Positions 9,875 to 20,739 of a stretch of DNA of 64,000 bases are shown here, one piece after another. Origin of the DNA: Arenicola marina (Eukaryota > Annelida > Polychaeta > Arenicolidae). A program made the translations under genes and the position numbers. How positions within the stretch are numbered: the stretch's first letter is position 1; every line of letters starts with the position of its first letter. A model generated the notes under the pieces. It did no database searches, was not told the origin of the DNA, and saw only the letters and a list, made by a program, of their open reading frames with translations. The stretch spans positions 33,716,548 to 33,780,547 of the forward strand of contig OZ025253.1 of the NCBI GenBank assembly GCA_964019135.1, in the 5' to 3' direction.

Positions 9875-10087
9875 CTGCCCGGCATAGGAATCCGCGGTGA
9901 AATGAGCTTCGCAGTTGACTGCATGTGAATTGGGTGATGGAGTCTCAAAATCGGGCCGTTTCGTTTTCACAAACTTGACCCATGCAGGCTTATATTTTTT
10001 ACTGTTGATCAGATTCGGGAACAAATGCACCGTGTGTTCAGTTAAATAAGAATTCCCACAACCATACACCACACAACGCTTCACCAT
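9875..10087 (-). CDS. THAP-type zinc finger exon
   Basis: Reading on the minus strand from ATG at 10087, the first 71 residues show the THAP (C2CH) pattern: Cys5 and Cys10, a hydrophobic FP at 23-24, Trp36, and Cys59-x2-His62-Phe63. A GGGCAG|GTTTTG donor after residue 71 ends the exon in phase 0; without splicing the frame reads six more codons to a stop at 9854. THAP domains are DNA-binding modules found in cellular factors and in P-element-type transposases. No transposase domain is visible next to it, so host gene versus transposon remnant is undecided. A decayed partial copy is at about 10356-10415. Confidence 0.7.
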
Positions 10088-10355
10088 TCTGACAAGTTTT
10101 TATGCCACAGACGCAGCCTGTGTTGCATGTAGGTCAACATGCATGTAAGGTTAAAGAAACGTCTGTCTCGGTGTCCAGAGGGTGACTTGAGTGACGTTAC
10201 AGAATCCAGACACGGCCGATGGCCGAGGAACAGATACCCCCCCACCCCCGCCTCCCTTCTATGGCTTATGGTAAACCTTGGCCAAAATCGGACAGGACCC
10301 GTTCATCCTACAGCCATAGAACTAGGGCTTGGACCTATGCTTGTGTGATTTTCTT

Positions 10356-10415
10356 TTATTCACCGATTAGGGAACAAATGCACTGTGTGTACAGTTAAGT
10401 AAGAGTTTCCATTGA
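10356..10415 (-). pseudogene. Decayed partial copy of the THAP exon
   Basis: About 55 nt (GGGAACAAATGCAC then TGTGTGTACAGTTAAGTAAG) match the segment of the THAP exon around 10017-10070 in the same orientation, with several substitutions. No open frame remains. Confidence 0.55.
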
Positions 10416-10419
10416 CCAG

Positions 10420-11690
10420 TATTTAAACCCCCACCACAAGTGATGACCACCAGCGAGCCGTTCATAACAATGCGTTAGTAGGTAAACCGACGCGGTGTAC
10501 GAGCAGCGTGCGGGCGGGGTGCCTCGAGTGACGTCACAAGGACTGAAACTCGCAATGTAAACAAAAGCACGTGTTTTCACCGCGCAGCGGGACAACCCAC
10601 GAAACGCCAGTTTTGAATTGAAAAAAATAATACTTCCCCGCTTTGATAAATTTTTTGATGGACATATATGGGGAGATTAAGCAATAATCTATCAATGTCC
10701 ACTGATGAATTAAGGTTTTAATGAGTAGCACCTTGCACTTTAACAGACACATCGTTACAGCTTATAATCTTGTTATTGTGACTGACCTGATTCATGATAA
10801 GTCAGCTATGGTGAGCCAATAATTCTCGAGCAATTTTACAAAAAAGGAGGTCATAATGGGAAATTGTCAATGTTATACTTATTTTTGCATACTCGACCCC
10901 ACGTTTCCAGAAGACGTTCGGCTATGATCACGTGACACGTATGCGTCACTCATAGTCTTCCAGAACATGCGCGTCTGGGTTATTTTGGACATGGGCGTGT
11001 TGCCCCGCCTGGGCGTCTTGCCCCACCCTACCCTAATCGACCTAGACTCTTTTGAGCCGCGCGCTCAGGCCTGCCCCGCCCACTTACCTACAAAACGCAA
11101 TTAAAGTCATCGCACGCTTGGGTTGGTTCTATTGGTAAGGGTGAAACCAGTGTGCTGCTGAACTAGCCCACTGGTATTCCCACGGGATTCCCGATATGTT
11201 CCATGGGCTAGTTCAGCAGCTCACTAGCTGGCTCACTCTACCTACATTTTCAGCCATGTTTTAGCCATCAAGCTGCAGCCGGTTTCCAGCCATATAGTGA
11301 CCGAGAAGTATTATAATTATTTAAATAAGTGTCTAAATATGCATAACGTCCCCTCTTCGGCAATCCGGATTCGGCCACACACCTTGGCATCCCAGCCCCC
11401 TCCCTGCCGTCTCAGCGCCCCGGCCTCGGCCCCGATATGTCACATAGATCTGACCCCGGCCTCAGCCCCCGGCTTCGGCACACCGGCCTCAACTGTACTG
11501 TATTTGCGCCAAACATTGCGTGTCATATTGTACGTCTTTTCACCAGAGGCAGCTTAATGTATCAGGCCGAAATAGTCAATAATCGATAACCAATAATAAT
11601 CAACGTCCATAAGTTTTTATACCAGTTTATTATTAATATGTTTATTTAGGTGGTGAAATCGTCAATTTGACCTCTTGCAGTCATAATGAC
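10420..11690. other. No gene seen
   Basis: Mixed-composition sequence including GCCCCGCC-rich motifs (10985-11030) and a short inverted pair AGTGTGCTGCTGAACTAGCCC (shortened: CTGCTGAACTAGCCCA near 11153 against TGGGCTAGTTCAGCAG near 11203). I found no supported exon, RNA gene or mobile-element end here. Confidence 0.4.
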
Positions 11691-11837
11691 TTACCATCAT
11701 GTTATCGAACCGTTTATACGCCTACCAATCATGCTAACGCCTATTCATAGGTTTTGACAGTTATTAAAAGACGTTTTTCAAGATGGCGGATATTTAGTTA
11801 GTGTCACGGTTATAGTATATATTCTTATCCAAAGGGG

Positions 11838-11960
11838 GATCCAGCTCCCCCCCCCCCACTTTTTTTTGAGGAAGAACGCTACCTAAAGCGGCGTGCCCCC
11901 CCCCCCCACTTTTTTTTGAGGAAGAACGCTACCTAAAGCGGCGTGCCCCCCCCCCCCCCA
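11838..11960 (+). repeat. Two tandem ~57-bp units with C run
   Basis: CACTTTTTTTTGAGGAAGAA then CGCTACCTAAAGCGGCGTG is present twice, each preceded by a long C run. A related GAAGAACGCTATATGAGGCG segment is at 44600-44630 inside another repeat. Confidence 0.75.
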
Positions 11961-12454
11961 CCCCTCACCCTCACCCTGCAGGGGATGCGGTCAAGCTAGG
12001 ACTATGTGAACAATATAAAGGCTCCGGCGGCCATATTGTTATGGCAATAATGCTCTAGATGTCGAAAATTACGCTCAGAAACACTAATTTGATGGCTGTC
12101 ATAATTAACGTTCATCAAACGTTCTGAGAACCTTGATTCCAATGGTTCCTTTCTGTTATTTCTTTGAAATATAGCAGTCTGCGCCCATAGCAGTAATCCA
12201 ATTAGTTTCAACTCTCGTTTATATGTAATTATTTAATTATGCGAAATTAGGCTGCATTATTAGTTAGCTGTTAATGTTCTGGGTATGTTTAATAATTTTC
12301 TCGTAAACTAACATGCTTATAAAGCTGTGAGTTTCTTTAAAAATCGTATTCAAAACGCAATCGGTGACTATATTTATTACTGGTATTTAACTCTATTATC
12401 TGTACCAGCTGTATTAACACCAGACTCCTGCTCTGCTGGCCGATGCCCAGCCCT

Positions 12455-13428
12455 AACGCCCATCACTCATGCTCTCCTGCCCCCTCCTCCCACTCCTCCC
12501 ACCCATCAGAACCATGCTCTCCCGCCCCCTCCCCCCACTCCTAATACCCATCAGCACCATGCTCTCGTGCCCCCTCCCCCCACTCCTAACACCCATCAGC
12601 ACCATGCTTTCCTGCCCCCCCCCCCTCCTAACACCAATCGGCACCATGCTCTCCTGCCCCCTCCCCCCTCTTAACACCCATCAGCACCATGCTCTCCTGC
12701 CCCCCCCCCTCTTAACACCCATCAGCACAATGCTCTCCTGCCCCCTCCCCCCTCTTAACACCCATCAGCACCATGCTCTCCTGCCCCTCCTCCCCACTCC
12801 TAATACCCATCAGCACCATGCTCTCGTGCCCCCTCCCCCCACTCCTAACACCCATCAGCACCATGCTCTCCTGCCCCCTCCCCCCACTCCTAACACCCAT
12901 CAGCACCATGCTCTCCTGCCCCCACCGTCCACTCCTAACACCCATCAGCATCATGCTCTCCTGCCCCCTCCCCCCACTCCTAACACCCATCAGCACCATG
13001 CTCTCCTGCCCCCACCGTCCACTCCTAACACCCATCAGCATCATGCTCTCCTGCCCCCTCCCCCCACTCCTAACACCCATCAGCACCATGCTCTCCTGCC
13101 CCCTCCCCCCACTCCTAACACCCATCAGCACCATGCTCTCCTGCCCCCCCCCCCTCCTAACACCAATCGGCACCATGCTCTCTTGCCCCCTCCCCCCACT
13201 CCTAACACCCATCAGCACCATGCTCTCCTGCCCCCTCCACCCACTCCTAACGCCCATCAGCACCATGCTCTCCCGCCCCCTCCCCCCACTCCTAACACCC
13301 ATCAGCACCATGCTCTGCCCCCTCCCCCCACTCCTAACACCCATCAGCACCATGCTCTCCTCCCCCCTTCCCCCACTACTAACTCCCATCAGCACCATGC
13401 TCCCCTCCCCCTCCCCCCTCTTAACACC
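12455..13428 (+). repeat. 45-bp minisatellite array, copy-1 unit
   Basis: About 20 units of a pyrimidine-rich 45-bp repeat containing CACCCATCAGCACCATGCTC then TCCTGCCCCCTCC. Since 45 is divisible by 3, long open frames arise on both strands (15-residue unit such as MLSCPLPPLLTPIST). Strand asymmetry is extreme (C+T rich on the plus strand). I do not call these frames genes. Confidence 0.95.
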
Positions 13429-13655
13429 CCGCTCGCATTGAGCGCTCTGGTCACCTGAGAGCCTAACGGCACGTGGATCGGTGGTTCGCGCCCTGCTGCG
13501 GCCATGTCTGTGTGGTCGCAGGATAAAGATCCCATGTCCTTCTTCGCAAAGAGTAGGGGGTAACTCCCGGGGACATGGCTCCGCTCTTCCCTTCCTTCTC
13601 CAGTTGACGCGATATGACCAAAAGTGGTTAAAGCGTCCTGAATATACAACAAACC
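13429..13655 (+). repeat. tRNA-derived SINE, 5'-truncated, inside minisatellite
   Basis: Starts within the tRNA-related part (GCTCGCATTGAGCGCTCTGG), keeps the B-box region (degraded to GGTTCGCGCCC), a GTGGTCGCAGGATAAAGATC middle and the tail ATGACCAAAAGTGGTTAAAG then CGTCCTGAATATACAACAAA. The minisatellite resumes directly after it. Confidence 0.85.
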
Positions 13656-14265
13656 CTCTTAACACCCACCAGGCTCATGCACTCATGCACCGCCCCCTGC
13701 CCAACGACATCCGCCACTCATGCTCTTCTACAACCCCCCATCCCCACCAACAGCCATCAGACTCCTGCTTTCCTGGCCTGCCCCTCCACCCGTCCAGTCA
13801 CCCGCCAGACTGATACTCTCCTGGCTGTTACCCACCCACACTGTCCTAACACCCGCCGGCTATCCTGGCCCCTGCCCCCTTCCTGACATCCACCAGCCTC
13901 CTGCTCGCCCGCTCCCCCTACAAACGCCCGCCACTCATGTTCTCCTGGCCCCTGCCCCACTCCTAACACCCACCAGGCTCGTGCACCACCCCCCGCCGAA
14001 CGACATCCGCCACTCATGCTCTCCTACCCCCACCCCCTGTCCCCACCGATACCGACTCATGCTTACCTAGCCTGCCCCTTCACCCTTGCCGACACCCGGA
14101 AGATTCATGCTCTGCTGCCCAGCCCCTCCAAACACCCACCAGACACGTGCTATCCTGGCCCCTGCTCCCCCCCACCCTTATAACACCCACCAGGCTCATG
14201 CACTTCTGCCCCGACACTCAACCGACACCCACCACAGACTCATGCTGGGCTGGCCTCTGCCCAGT
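13656..14265 (+). repeat. Variant minisatellite after the SINE
   Basis: Degenerate units around CACCAGACTCATGCTCTCCT-GGCCCCTGCCC, longer and more variable than those before the SINE. The same variant type dominates the second large unit (35040-36750 and 38677-39230). Confidence 0.85.
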
Positions 14266-14274
14266 TGAGGTTCA

Positions 14275-14460
14275 ACCAGTTAATAACGAACTGTTGAGAC
14301 TGAACCAGTTAAAAAAATACTGTTCAGATTGAACCAGTTAAAAATTAACTGTTGAGATTGAAACATTTAAAAATTAATTGTTGAGATTCAACTATTTAAA
14401 AACTAACTGTTGAGATTCAACCATTTAAAAATTAACTATTGAGATTCGAATGCAGTTAAA
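14275..14460 (+). repeat. ~29-bp tandem repeat, AACTGTTGAGATTCAACCAG type
   Basis: About six units, each pairing a GTTAAAAATTAACTG core with GAGATTCAACC. The units are partly palindromic (CAGTTAA..TTAACTG). Counterpart with about twelve units at 39290-39630. Confidence 0.85.
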
Positions 14461-14469
14461 ATATAACTG

Positions 14470-15830
14470 TGTTAATTTTAAGTGTGAGTAATCGATTACT
14501 CAAGCAAATACACATTGAGAACCAACTAATATGCATAATAAAATATCAATTGAGCCATTGTGTTAGCTGTCTCTAGATGTGTATGAAACGGGGAACACCA
14601 AATGTGCATCATAAGTTAAATGAAGTCCAATTAAAAAGGTATAATTATTTACCACAAAACCTGTGACACTCCATATAACATGTGTGGAACTACAAACGGT
14701 AAAACTATAACCCAATATTTGATCTTGGTCTATCTGATATTAATCACTATTTTTAATTGTAATTAGATCAACCATTAACATTATTTCAAACCTATGATTT
14801 AAAAAAGAAACAACACAGATTCAGATGTTTCTAAAAGTTTATTTCTTACACTGAGATATATATTTACAATGTACAAGACCAGGAACTCGGTATATGTCAT
14901 ACAAGAAAGACAATTCACGAGTAATTCATGCAGTTACATTGAATTAAAACAAAAGGTAAACAACCCATTATACATGAACATGGTTCTAGTTGTCACCACA
15001 TAAACCATATTGTTGTGCGATAAGATCCTTCAAAGAATAAATATATATAAATTAGATACAATTATAAAAGAATAAAATATAGTTTTTTTTACTGAGCTTT
15101 TCAGTATATACTATGGGCCCCAAAGAGTGTACAAAACACATTGCAGATATTTGCCAGGATCAAAGGTGGCCTGGTAGCATAGATTCAAGCGTTGGTGTTT
15201 ACGTAAGCTGTCATATAAATAATTTTGTCTTATGGAAATGTGTATATTAACATGGGAATACAACCTTTACAGTATAATTAACTGGTATATGCTGGCAAAT
15301 GAAGATTATAAAGTAACCTTAATGTCTACTTATCAGGAACACATGTGAACTACATGTATATTAAATAATTACTGCCAATACCCCATATTGTCATTCTCTC
15401 CAAGCGGCTTAAAGAAAAAACAGTATTGACTAATTCAGAACTATATACCTAAAGATTGTTTGCATGTGGGGATACATACACAATTACAAATATTGCTTTA
15501 ATTTAGCACATTATTTACAAGAAATACAGATCAAACTTAGATTACCAAAACTTACCATGCAGTGTAAGTTTAGATAACATTATGAATACAATTCTTTACA
15601 TGCCTTGACAAACTATGTAAACCGAGACACAGCTCAATCATAATAATTTTCCCCTCATCTCCTCATACATCTCACCCACTTTGCTTACGTGGATCTCCTT
15701 CAAAGACCATGCTTATAAATAAATACAATCTCAATATCAATAACAGTCATTCACTACAACGGAACATATATTATAATTTACATACTACATGTAGCTTAGC
15801 TTCGATTAAGAAATACAGTAGATGCAGCAA
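14470..15830. other. AT-rich part of duplicated unit, no gene seen
   Basis: Aligns by eye with about 39650-41050. It contains long non-coding AT-rich stretches and no convincing splice-bounded frame on either strand. Confidence 0.45.
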
Positions 15831-16207
15831 ATGGCCTAAATAATATACAGCACACTATTATTATTAGATCTACTGAATTTGCAGCAGTACGTGTCTCCAG
15901 CGGTCTTGCATTGCATTAGCGACAATGTATGCAGTTGCCAATATGACGATCTCTTGAATAAGTCGCATAGAAGCCTGTAGATCGATCTATATAGTGGAAA
16001 GAGAAATTTGTGGCAGATTATGCCTAGACTTTGGCGGAAAGTGGCAACTAGCTTTGGGGAGACAATGGGTGATTGCGCAGTTTCTGACCTCATCCGTACC
16101 GTAGTAGGCCTATCACTCAAGCTTATATGATAGGGATGTATTCTTGTGTATTCTTCTTCTGTATCTTGTGTGGGCGATAATAGCGATGAGGTCAGAAAAG
16201 ACAACAA

Positions 16208-17410
16208 ATATCTTTGGCAAGTTCATACTCTAACTCAAAGCCAGCCGCAGGAGCTGTCAGAAGGGGGGGGGGGGGGGTGGGGAGGTTGCATTGCGATAAC
16301 TTATTGACACTGTCAGTGTCACTGAATGTTCGCGCTCCATCCAACCTGATTTTTATGTGAATGGTTTCTCTCACGCATATAGAAACATAAATTTAGTTGC
16401 AATGAACTTGTATCAGTGGACATTACATTTACTAATTCAACTGAAAACTCAGAATTTACGGAGGTTTTACTTACCAGTTAGGGTTGACTCTAGTCCCATA
16501 TGAGGCAGTTGTTGCTACACACAACAGTCTCATGTCCGCATGTAGAAAATGAGGGTGTAAGATTTGTTTTTGTGGGCGACTAAGTGTTGTTAACCGCACG
16601 ATCCATCAAACCCTTGTCATTTCGTACTCTGATACCTTAACTTCATATTTATCACAAAACCCACATGCATATGAACTAACAAAGTATCGCATTACTATCA
16701 AGTCGGTTGAAATGAGACTTTCTTGTTGTTTACCGCTGCATTCCATATTTGGTCATTCTTCACCAGCGGCTTTCGCCAGGTGGCGTTTCGCTTTTTGCGT
16801 GTCAATGGCTGCGTGTATGAAGCGCCACCAAGCGAATGGTGCGGTTTTAACGACATGCACGCATGCGCAGTTTCTCTACTGGGTGGGCAAGGCGGTCGTC
16901 AGAATGGCGTTGACAGCGTGCTATATTTCGGGACAAACTGAAGCCAGCTTTTCTTGATTGCGTTGTGCTTATATATACTGACAGAAAACAGTCTTTGACA
17001 CACTGTCCAAATTTGAGTTAAGCATATATGTCACCCAAGCGCACAATTTGACTTTTTGTGATGTCCCCCAAATGGTGCTTTTTAACGCACGTATATATAT
17101 AACGGTTTTCAAAAAGATCGATTAATGGTGAAAAAAAGGGAAGACAACTTTATATAAACGGTCCTACAGCATTTTTGGTTACCTATATCCAAATTCGTAG
17201 TGCTATATTATATTTTTCTGCGACGTCCGTTCTGAAATTGGCACTTGACTTTCGGGGGACATGGCTTGTCAGCCTTTGGGGGACAATGTCCCCCGATGGT
17301 TGCACTATCGTCCCCCAATGGGTGCATTTGTACTATGGCATTGCTTGCCTATCTATACAATGAATGAAGAGCTTCGTCCTTTGACATTGCCATAAAACAG
17401 GCGCTTGACG
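16208..17410. other. Right part of duplicated unit and flank, no gene seen
   Basis: Contains a 17-bp G run at 16264-16280. To 17130 it matches 41400-42206, apart from a divergent segment (16500-16880 against 41690-41980). Beyond it, 17255-17330 carries several GGGGGACA/TGTCCCCC motifs, related to motifs at 34680-34800 upstream of copy 2. No gene is supported. Confidence 0.4.
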
Positions 17411-17758
17411 TCACGTGACGTGCCGTGACGCAGCTTCCGGGTATCGCGACACTTCCGTCGCGTCACTGATCCAGGTTTCCGCTTCGCACTCTCTGACTTT
17501 GCTCCCGTAGATATCCCGATCTGACCTTGACTTTCGGACGGCGACCACGCATCCGGCGGCGCCACAAAAGGTACAAGCGGCGCCGACAGCGGTGACAGTG
17601 CTACCGAGGATCCTCCAGAGCGGAGCCGGAAGTCCAGTAGAGATAAGCCAGAAGGTTGCTCCACAGAAGAGGCAGCTCAGACCGAATGCAATATGAGCCA
17701 CTTGCCACTTGAAAGGGAACGTCTTCACCCAGCTTGCGTGACTTGATGTATCTTGCAT
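17411..17758 (-). CDS. Small two-membrane-segment protein, unrecognised
   Basis: On the minus strand, ATG at 17758 opens 115 codons ending in TGA. There are two clear hydrophobic segments at about residues 19-42 (AHIAFGLSCLFCGATFWLIS) and 52-74 (STVTAVGAACTFCGAAGCVV), rich in small residues and Cys. A charged cytoplasmic-type tail (RKSRSDRDIYGSKV and on) follows. A CTATATATG TATA-like box lies about 85 nt upstream of the ATG (17837-17845), similar to the spacing at the other gene starts here. A TTGCAG just upstream could instead be an acceptor. Composition differs from the AT-rich surroundings. The family is unknown; two-helix or tetraspan-fragment proteins are possible. Confidence 0.55.
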   Translation of the reverse strand: MQDTSSHASWVKTFPFKWQVAHIAFGLSCLFCGATFWLISTGLPAPLWRILGSTVTAVGAACTFCGAAGCVVAVRKSRSDRDIYGSKVRECEAETWISDATEVSRYPEAASRHVT

Positions 17759-17836
17759 ATCGTCTTATATCACCTGCAAGTAACGGTTCGAACTGTATTC
17801 GTATAGATCCACGTGGAAGAATATACACTCTTCTGA

Positions 17837-17845
17837 CTATATATG
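17837..17845 (-). promoter_or_regulatory. TATA-like box for the small membrane protein
   Basis: CATATATAG on the minus strand, about 85 nt before the ATG at 17758. Support is position and sequence only. Confidence 0.35.
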
Positions 17846-17879
17846 TGTCTATGAGCAACAGCCACTAATCAAACGAAAA

Positions 17880-18900
17880 AGCAGTGAAGCGCAAGCTGCT
17901 CATTGGATACATTTCCCAGCACATTTACGTTCAATAATGTATCAATACGCAATTCTATGTACGTAGATGGATCGTATAAGAATAATGAGCACCTGGCATA
18001 GTCATGAGGCATACTAATCATATGGCTCAGTCAGGCGGAACAAAGAATTTTTGGTGCAGTCACAGACTATAAGAACGTTGTCTCTCAATCATGAGAAATA
18101 ATTACCTGATTACCTAATCAAAAGGCATACATGACATTGTTGCCTAGTCATGAGGAATGACATTGTATCTTTAGCCTTGTTAAATAATATCATTGCTACC
18201 AAGCCATCAATAATAATGCCATGGTTCTCATGTCATTAGAATAATGACTTTGTTGCCTTATTATGAGACTGTACGGCTTTCTACTTAGTCATATGTGGAT
18301 AAATGACCTTGATGTTTGGTCAATGAAATAATTTCACAGGAACACAAGAACCTGGAATTATTCGCAGGTTTTAGTTTGATCATGATGGGTTTTGAAGTTG
18401 ACGCATGGCTTACGATAATCCAATGACCTAGATAACATGCATTTGATGGCATGGCACCTCTTGCCCAGTTAAAAGCAGCCTAAGTCTTCACCAGTCCAAC
18501 AATGGAACACACAGAAGTTCAGCCCGTCTAACACCGCACACCGTCCGTGGTTCTCTGACGTGACGTAATCGTGGTTCTCTGGCGTGACGTCATCGTCATC
18601 ATTGCGTGTGGCATTACTGCAAGGTAAAGGCAAAGATTTACTATAAAAGTCAAATTTTAGTATAATATTGTATTCGTTACATTGTTTATGTGACAACGAC
18701 ACTCTTCAGCGATATTCACGTGTCTCCGTGTTTTGTGTTTTTTATCGGGAAACCAAAGCTAAGCATATTTTCTGTCAGCTGACAATTCGGAACAGATGAA
18801 TAGATTGCCCCAGGTTGTTGTTCACAATCAGCTATCACGGTTTGAGTATAATTAATTATCATGAAAGCTTGGCATTCGGAGTTTGCTGCATGCATGCTGT
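17880..18900. other. Degenerate repeats, no gene seen
   Basis: From about 17990 to 18300 a loose repeat around CCTAGTCATGAGGAATGACA recurs about five times with strong divergence. Two GTGACGT-containing direct repeats (GTGGTTCTCTGACGTGACGT and variant) lie at 18547-18595. No exon is supported. Confidence 0.4.
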
Positions 18901-18904
18901 ATGC

Positions 18905-19055
18905 AATTGATGACGTGAAATTGACAGTGCCAAATTGACCATGCCAAATTGACAATGTGAAATAGACAATGTGAAATTGACAATGTGAACTTGACAATGT
19001 GAAATTGACAATGTGAAATCGAAAATGTGAAATTGACAATGCGAAATAGATAATA
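18905..19055 (+). repeat. 14-bp tandem repeat
   Basis: About ten units of AATGTGAAATTGAC with single-base variants. The minus frame through it (HFRFHIVNFTL type) is a by-product. Confidence 0.9.
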
Positions 19056-19132
19056 GACAATTTTGGTCCGCTTTATGTCAATTGCACATTTTTAGTCCAC
19101 TGAAAACACAACCGAACAAGACGCCTCTCAAT

Positions 19133-19300
19133 ACCGAAATGGAGATCGTCCGTGTTCGAATGACTCACTGAAACGCCTGGCCCACAGAATTATCCGGTAA
19201 TGAATATTTGTGGACCGTGCTTCAGCCTCGCGGACGGCGCGTAATGACCGCCCTGAGCTATGTCGGCACTGGGTTGAACCGTAATCACCGTCTGGGAAGC
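19133..19300 (+). repeat. Dispersed repeat, inverted partner at 56615-56768
   Basis: Shares TATTCATTACCGG-type, GCCTCGCGGACGGCGC and GGGTTGAACCGTAATCA-type blocks with 56615-56768, where they read on the opposite strand. Identity is roughly 75-80% by eye. No coding signature. Confidence 0.65.
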
Positions 19301-19839
19301 TGAGAGGAAGCCGCCAGGGCGGCCGCGGAGGCCTAGTGGGCAGGCCCTTGCCTCGATCACCATGGCTTGAGCGGCCTTGTGTCACCGCCAAGCAGTCGAG
19401 TGAGGCAGGACGAGAAATCTATGACGAGTATTTACATGCGTTGATGTTGCTTAGTACTGTATGGAGGAAATGTAGGTTGGATCTTGTGATGGATGGCTGT
19501 AAGGAGGATGGGTGGGAGCAAGGTGGTTGGAGGAGCGGTCGTTGATGGGGGGGGGGGTTTGTCTTGGGCTTGCTGGAAGGAAGATTTATGTTGGTCATGT
19601 AGTGGGTGGGTAACACGATGTGGGTAGTAGGGGTGACATATATTGACCGATGGCGAGATTCCACACGGGGTGAAGATGGTATTTGTAATGAAACGGGGAT
19701 AGAGTGAAGAAAGCGAGAGACATTGAAAGTAAGAAGTTATGCTGGGCCTGGAGGGAGGGGAGGGGGGCGGTGATGCATTGCAGGGTCTGATCTATGATGT
19801 ATCAAATAAAAAATATAGGTAATATATCTCTAATGGTGA

Positions 19840-20420
19840 ACCAAAGGATCTGCTGGTAATTATAATCCAATTAAGTCAAATCTGTGAGAATCGGTACCGC
19901 TGATTAACGGTGTCGTACAGTGGCACGGGTTAAAGCAGCCTACTTACATGAGCCATCTTAGATTTTTTTACATTTTAAAATCGAGATTAAAGTATCTCTA
20001 AATTATGATGCAAATATTTTGTATCTCTTTGAGTCTGTAAAACCACAATTTCAACATAAAGCTGCGCAGCTTAATTATATCGCGCTGGCGTCCTAGCGAG
20101 CCGCGGTCGACATCACACAGAATACCGAACTGCGAATTACGCACGTCATCTCGTGCGCAGCGCGCATGACATTGAAATCCCGATTCGCAGATTCTCTGCA
20201 GTCCTAGACCTTGAACTCAGGGACCTTGTCATGTCCAATCTTGAACGCTACCACTGAACCACACATCGAGTTTATCATTGCTTGTTTGTTGGCGTTCAAG
20301 CAAATGATGGGCCTTGGAAGGCGGGGACCACGCCTAGTTTCATGAATAAATCCATTTGTGATATCTGGCCGCCAATCGATATGTCGAAGAGGTAATAAGG
20401 AAAAAGGGCTGGATAGAAGG
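19840..20420 (+). repeat. Dispersed repeat B, copy with inserted repeat
   Basis: Outer parts match 32878-33260: GGATCTGCTGGTAATTA, CATCGAGTTTATCATTG and ATGATGGGCCTTGG blocks occur in the same order. The segment 19931-20135 is absent from that copy and is itself a repeat. Confidence 0.65.
19931..20135 (+). repeat. Repeat inserted in repeat B, inverted partner 30105-30310
   Basis: CATCTTAGATTTTTTTACAT and the GAGCCGCGGTCGACATCACA block are found as reverse complements around 30290 and 30130. No clear terminal repeats or target duplication were defined. Confidence 0.65.
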
Positions 20421-20479
20421 ATGTGGGACGAGTTAGGGGAAGGGACGTCGGGCGGGGGAGGCAACGGCCTGCGGGGTAC

Positions 20480-20737
20480 GGTTGGTTTTCCGTCGTATAT
20501 TCAGGATGCTTTTGCCAATTCTGGTCATATCGCGTTCATAGGAGAAGAAAGAGACGAGCGGAGCCATGTCCCCGGGGTAACCCCCTATTTTTTGCGAAGA
20601 AAGACATTGTTATTCCGCGACTACAGAGACATGACTACAGCTGGGTTCGAACCACCGATGCACGTGCCGTTAAGCTCTCAGGTGGCCAGAACGCTCAATG
20701 CGAGCGCTCCAACCCACTGAGCTATCGGGCGGGCCCC
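20480..20737 (-). repeat. tRNA-derived SINE, near full length
   Basis: On the minus strand it starts with GCCCGATAGCTCAGTGGGTT (A box) and carries GGTTCGAACCC (B box), the GACATGGCTCCGCTCG middle and a tail ending in CATCCTGAATATACG. It ends next to an ACCAACCGTACCCC stretch. Confidence 0.85.
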
Positions 20738-20739
20738 CT

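Larger units (their letters stand above)
11690..17130 (+). repeat. Large duplicated unit, copy 1 (partner 34840-42206)
   Basis: From CTTACCATCATGTTATCGAA to GATCGATTAAT the order of landmarks matches the second copy: an AAGATGGCGGATATTTA motif, an AACGCAATCGGTGACTA motif, the 45-bp-type minisatellite, the TTAACTGTTGAGATTCAACC tandem, then about 2.7 kb of AT-rich unique sequence. Copies are in direct orientation and clearly diverged. No transposase or other gene is visible. The 123-codon minus frame at 15836-16207 has a partial counterpart at 41066-41317, but indels and overall similarity explain it. Confidence 0.8.

Noticed and set aside
12469-13665. Frames of 222-329 codons on both strands across the minisatellite
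   Set aside because: The unit is 45 bp, a multiple of three, so any stop-free phase stays open. Frames exist on both strands and change phase freely, with no splice or promoter support.
12400-14270. CRISPR-like array
   Set aside because: Repeats are contiguous and degenerate without unique spacers, in a eukaryotic context. It is a minisatellite.
15836-16207. 123-codon minus-strand frame shared in part with 41066-41317
   Set aside because: The similarity follows from the large duplication; indels and substitutions are not concentrated at third positions as far as can be judged by eye, and no domain is seen.
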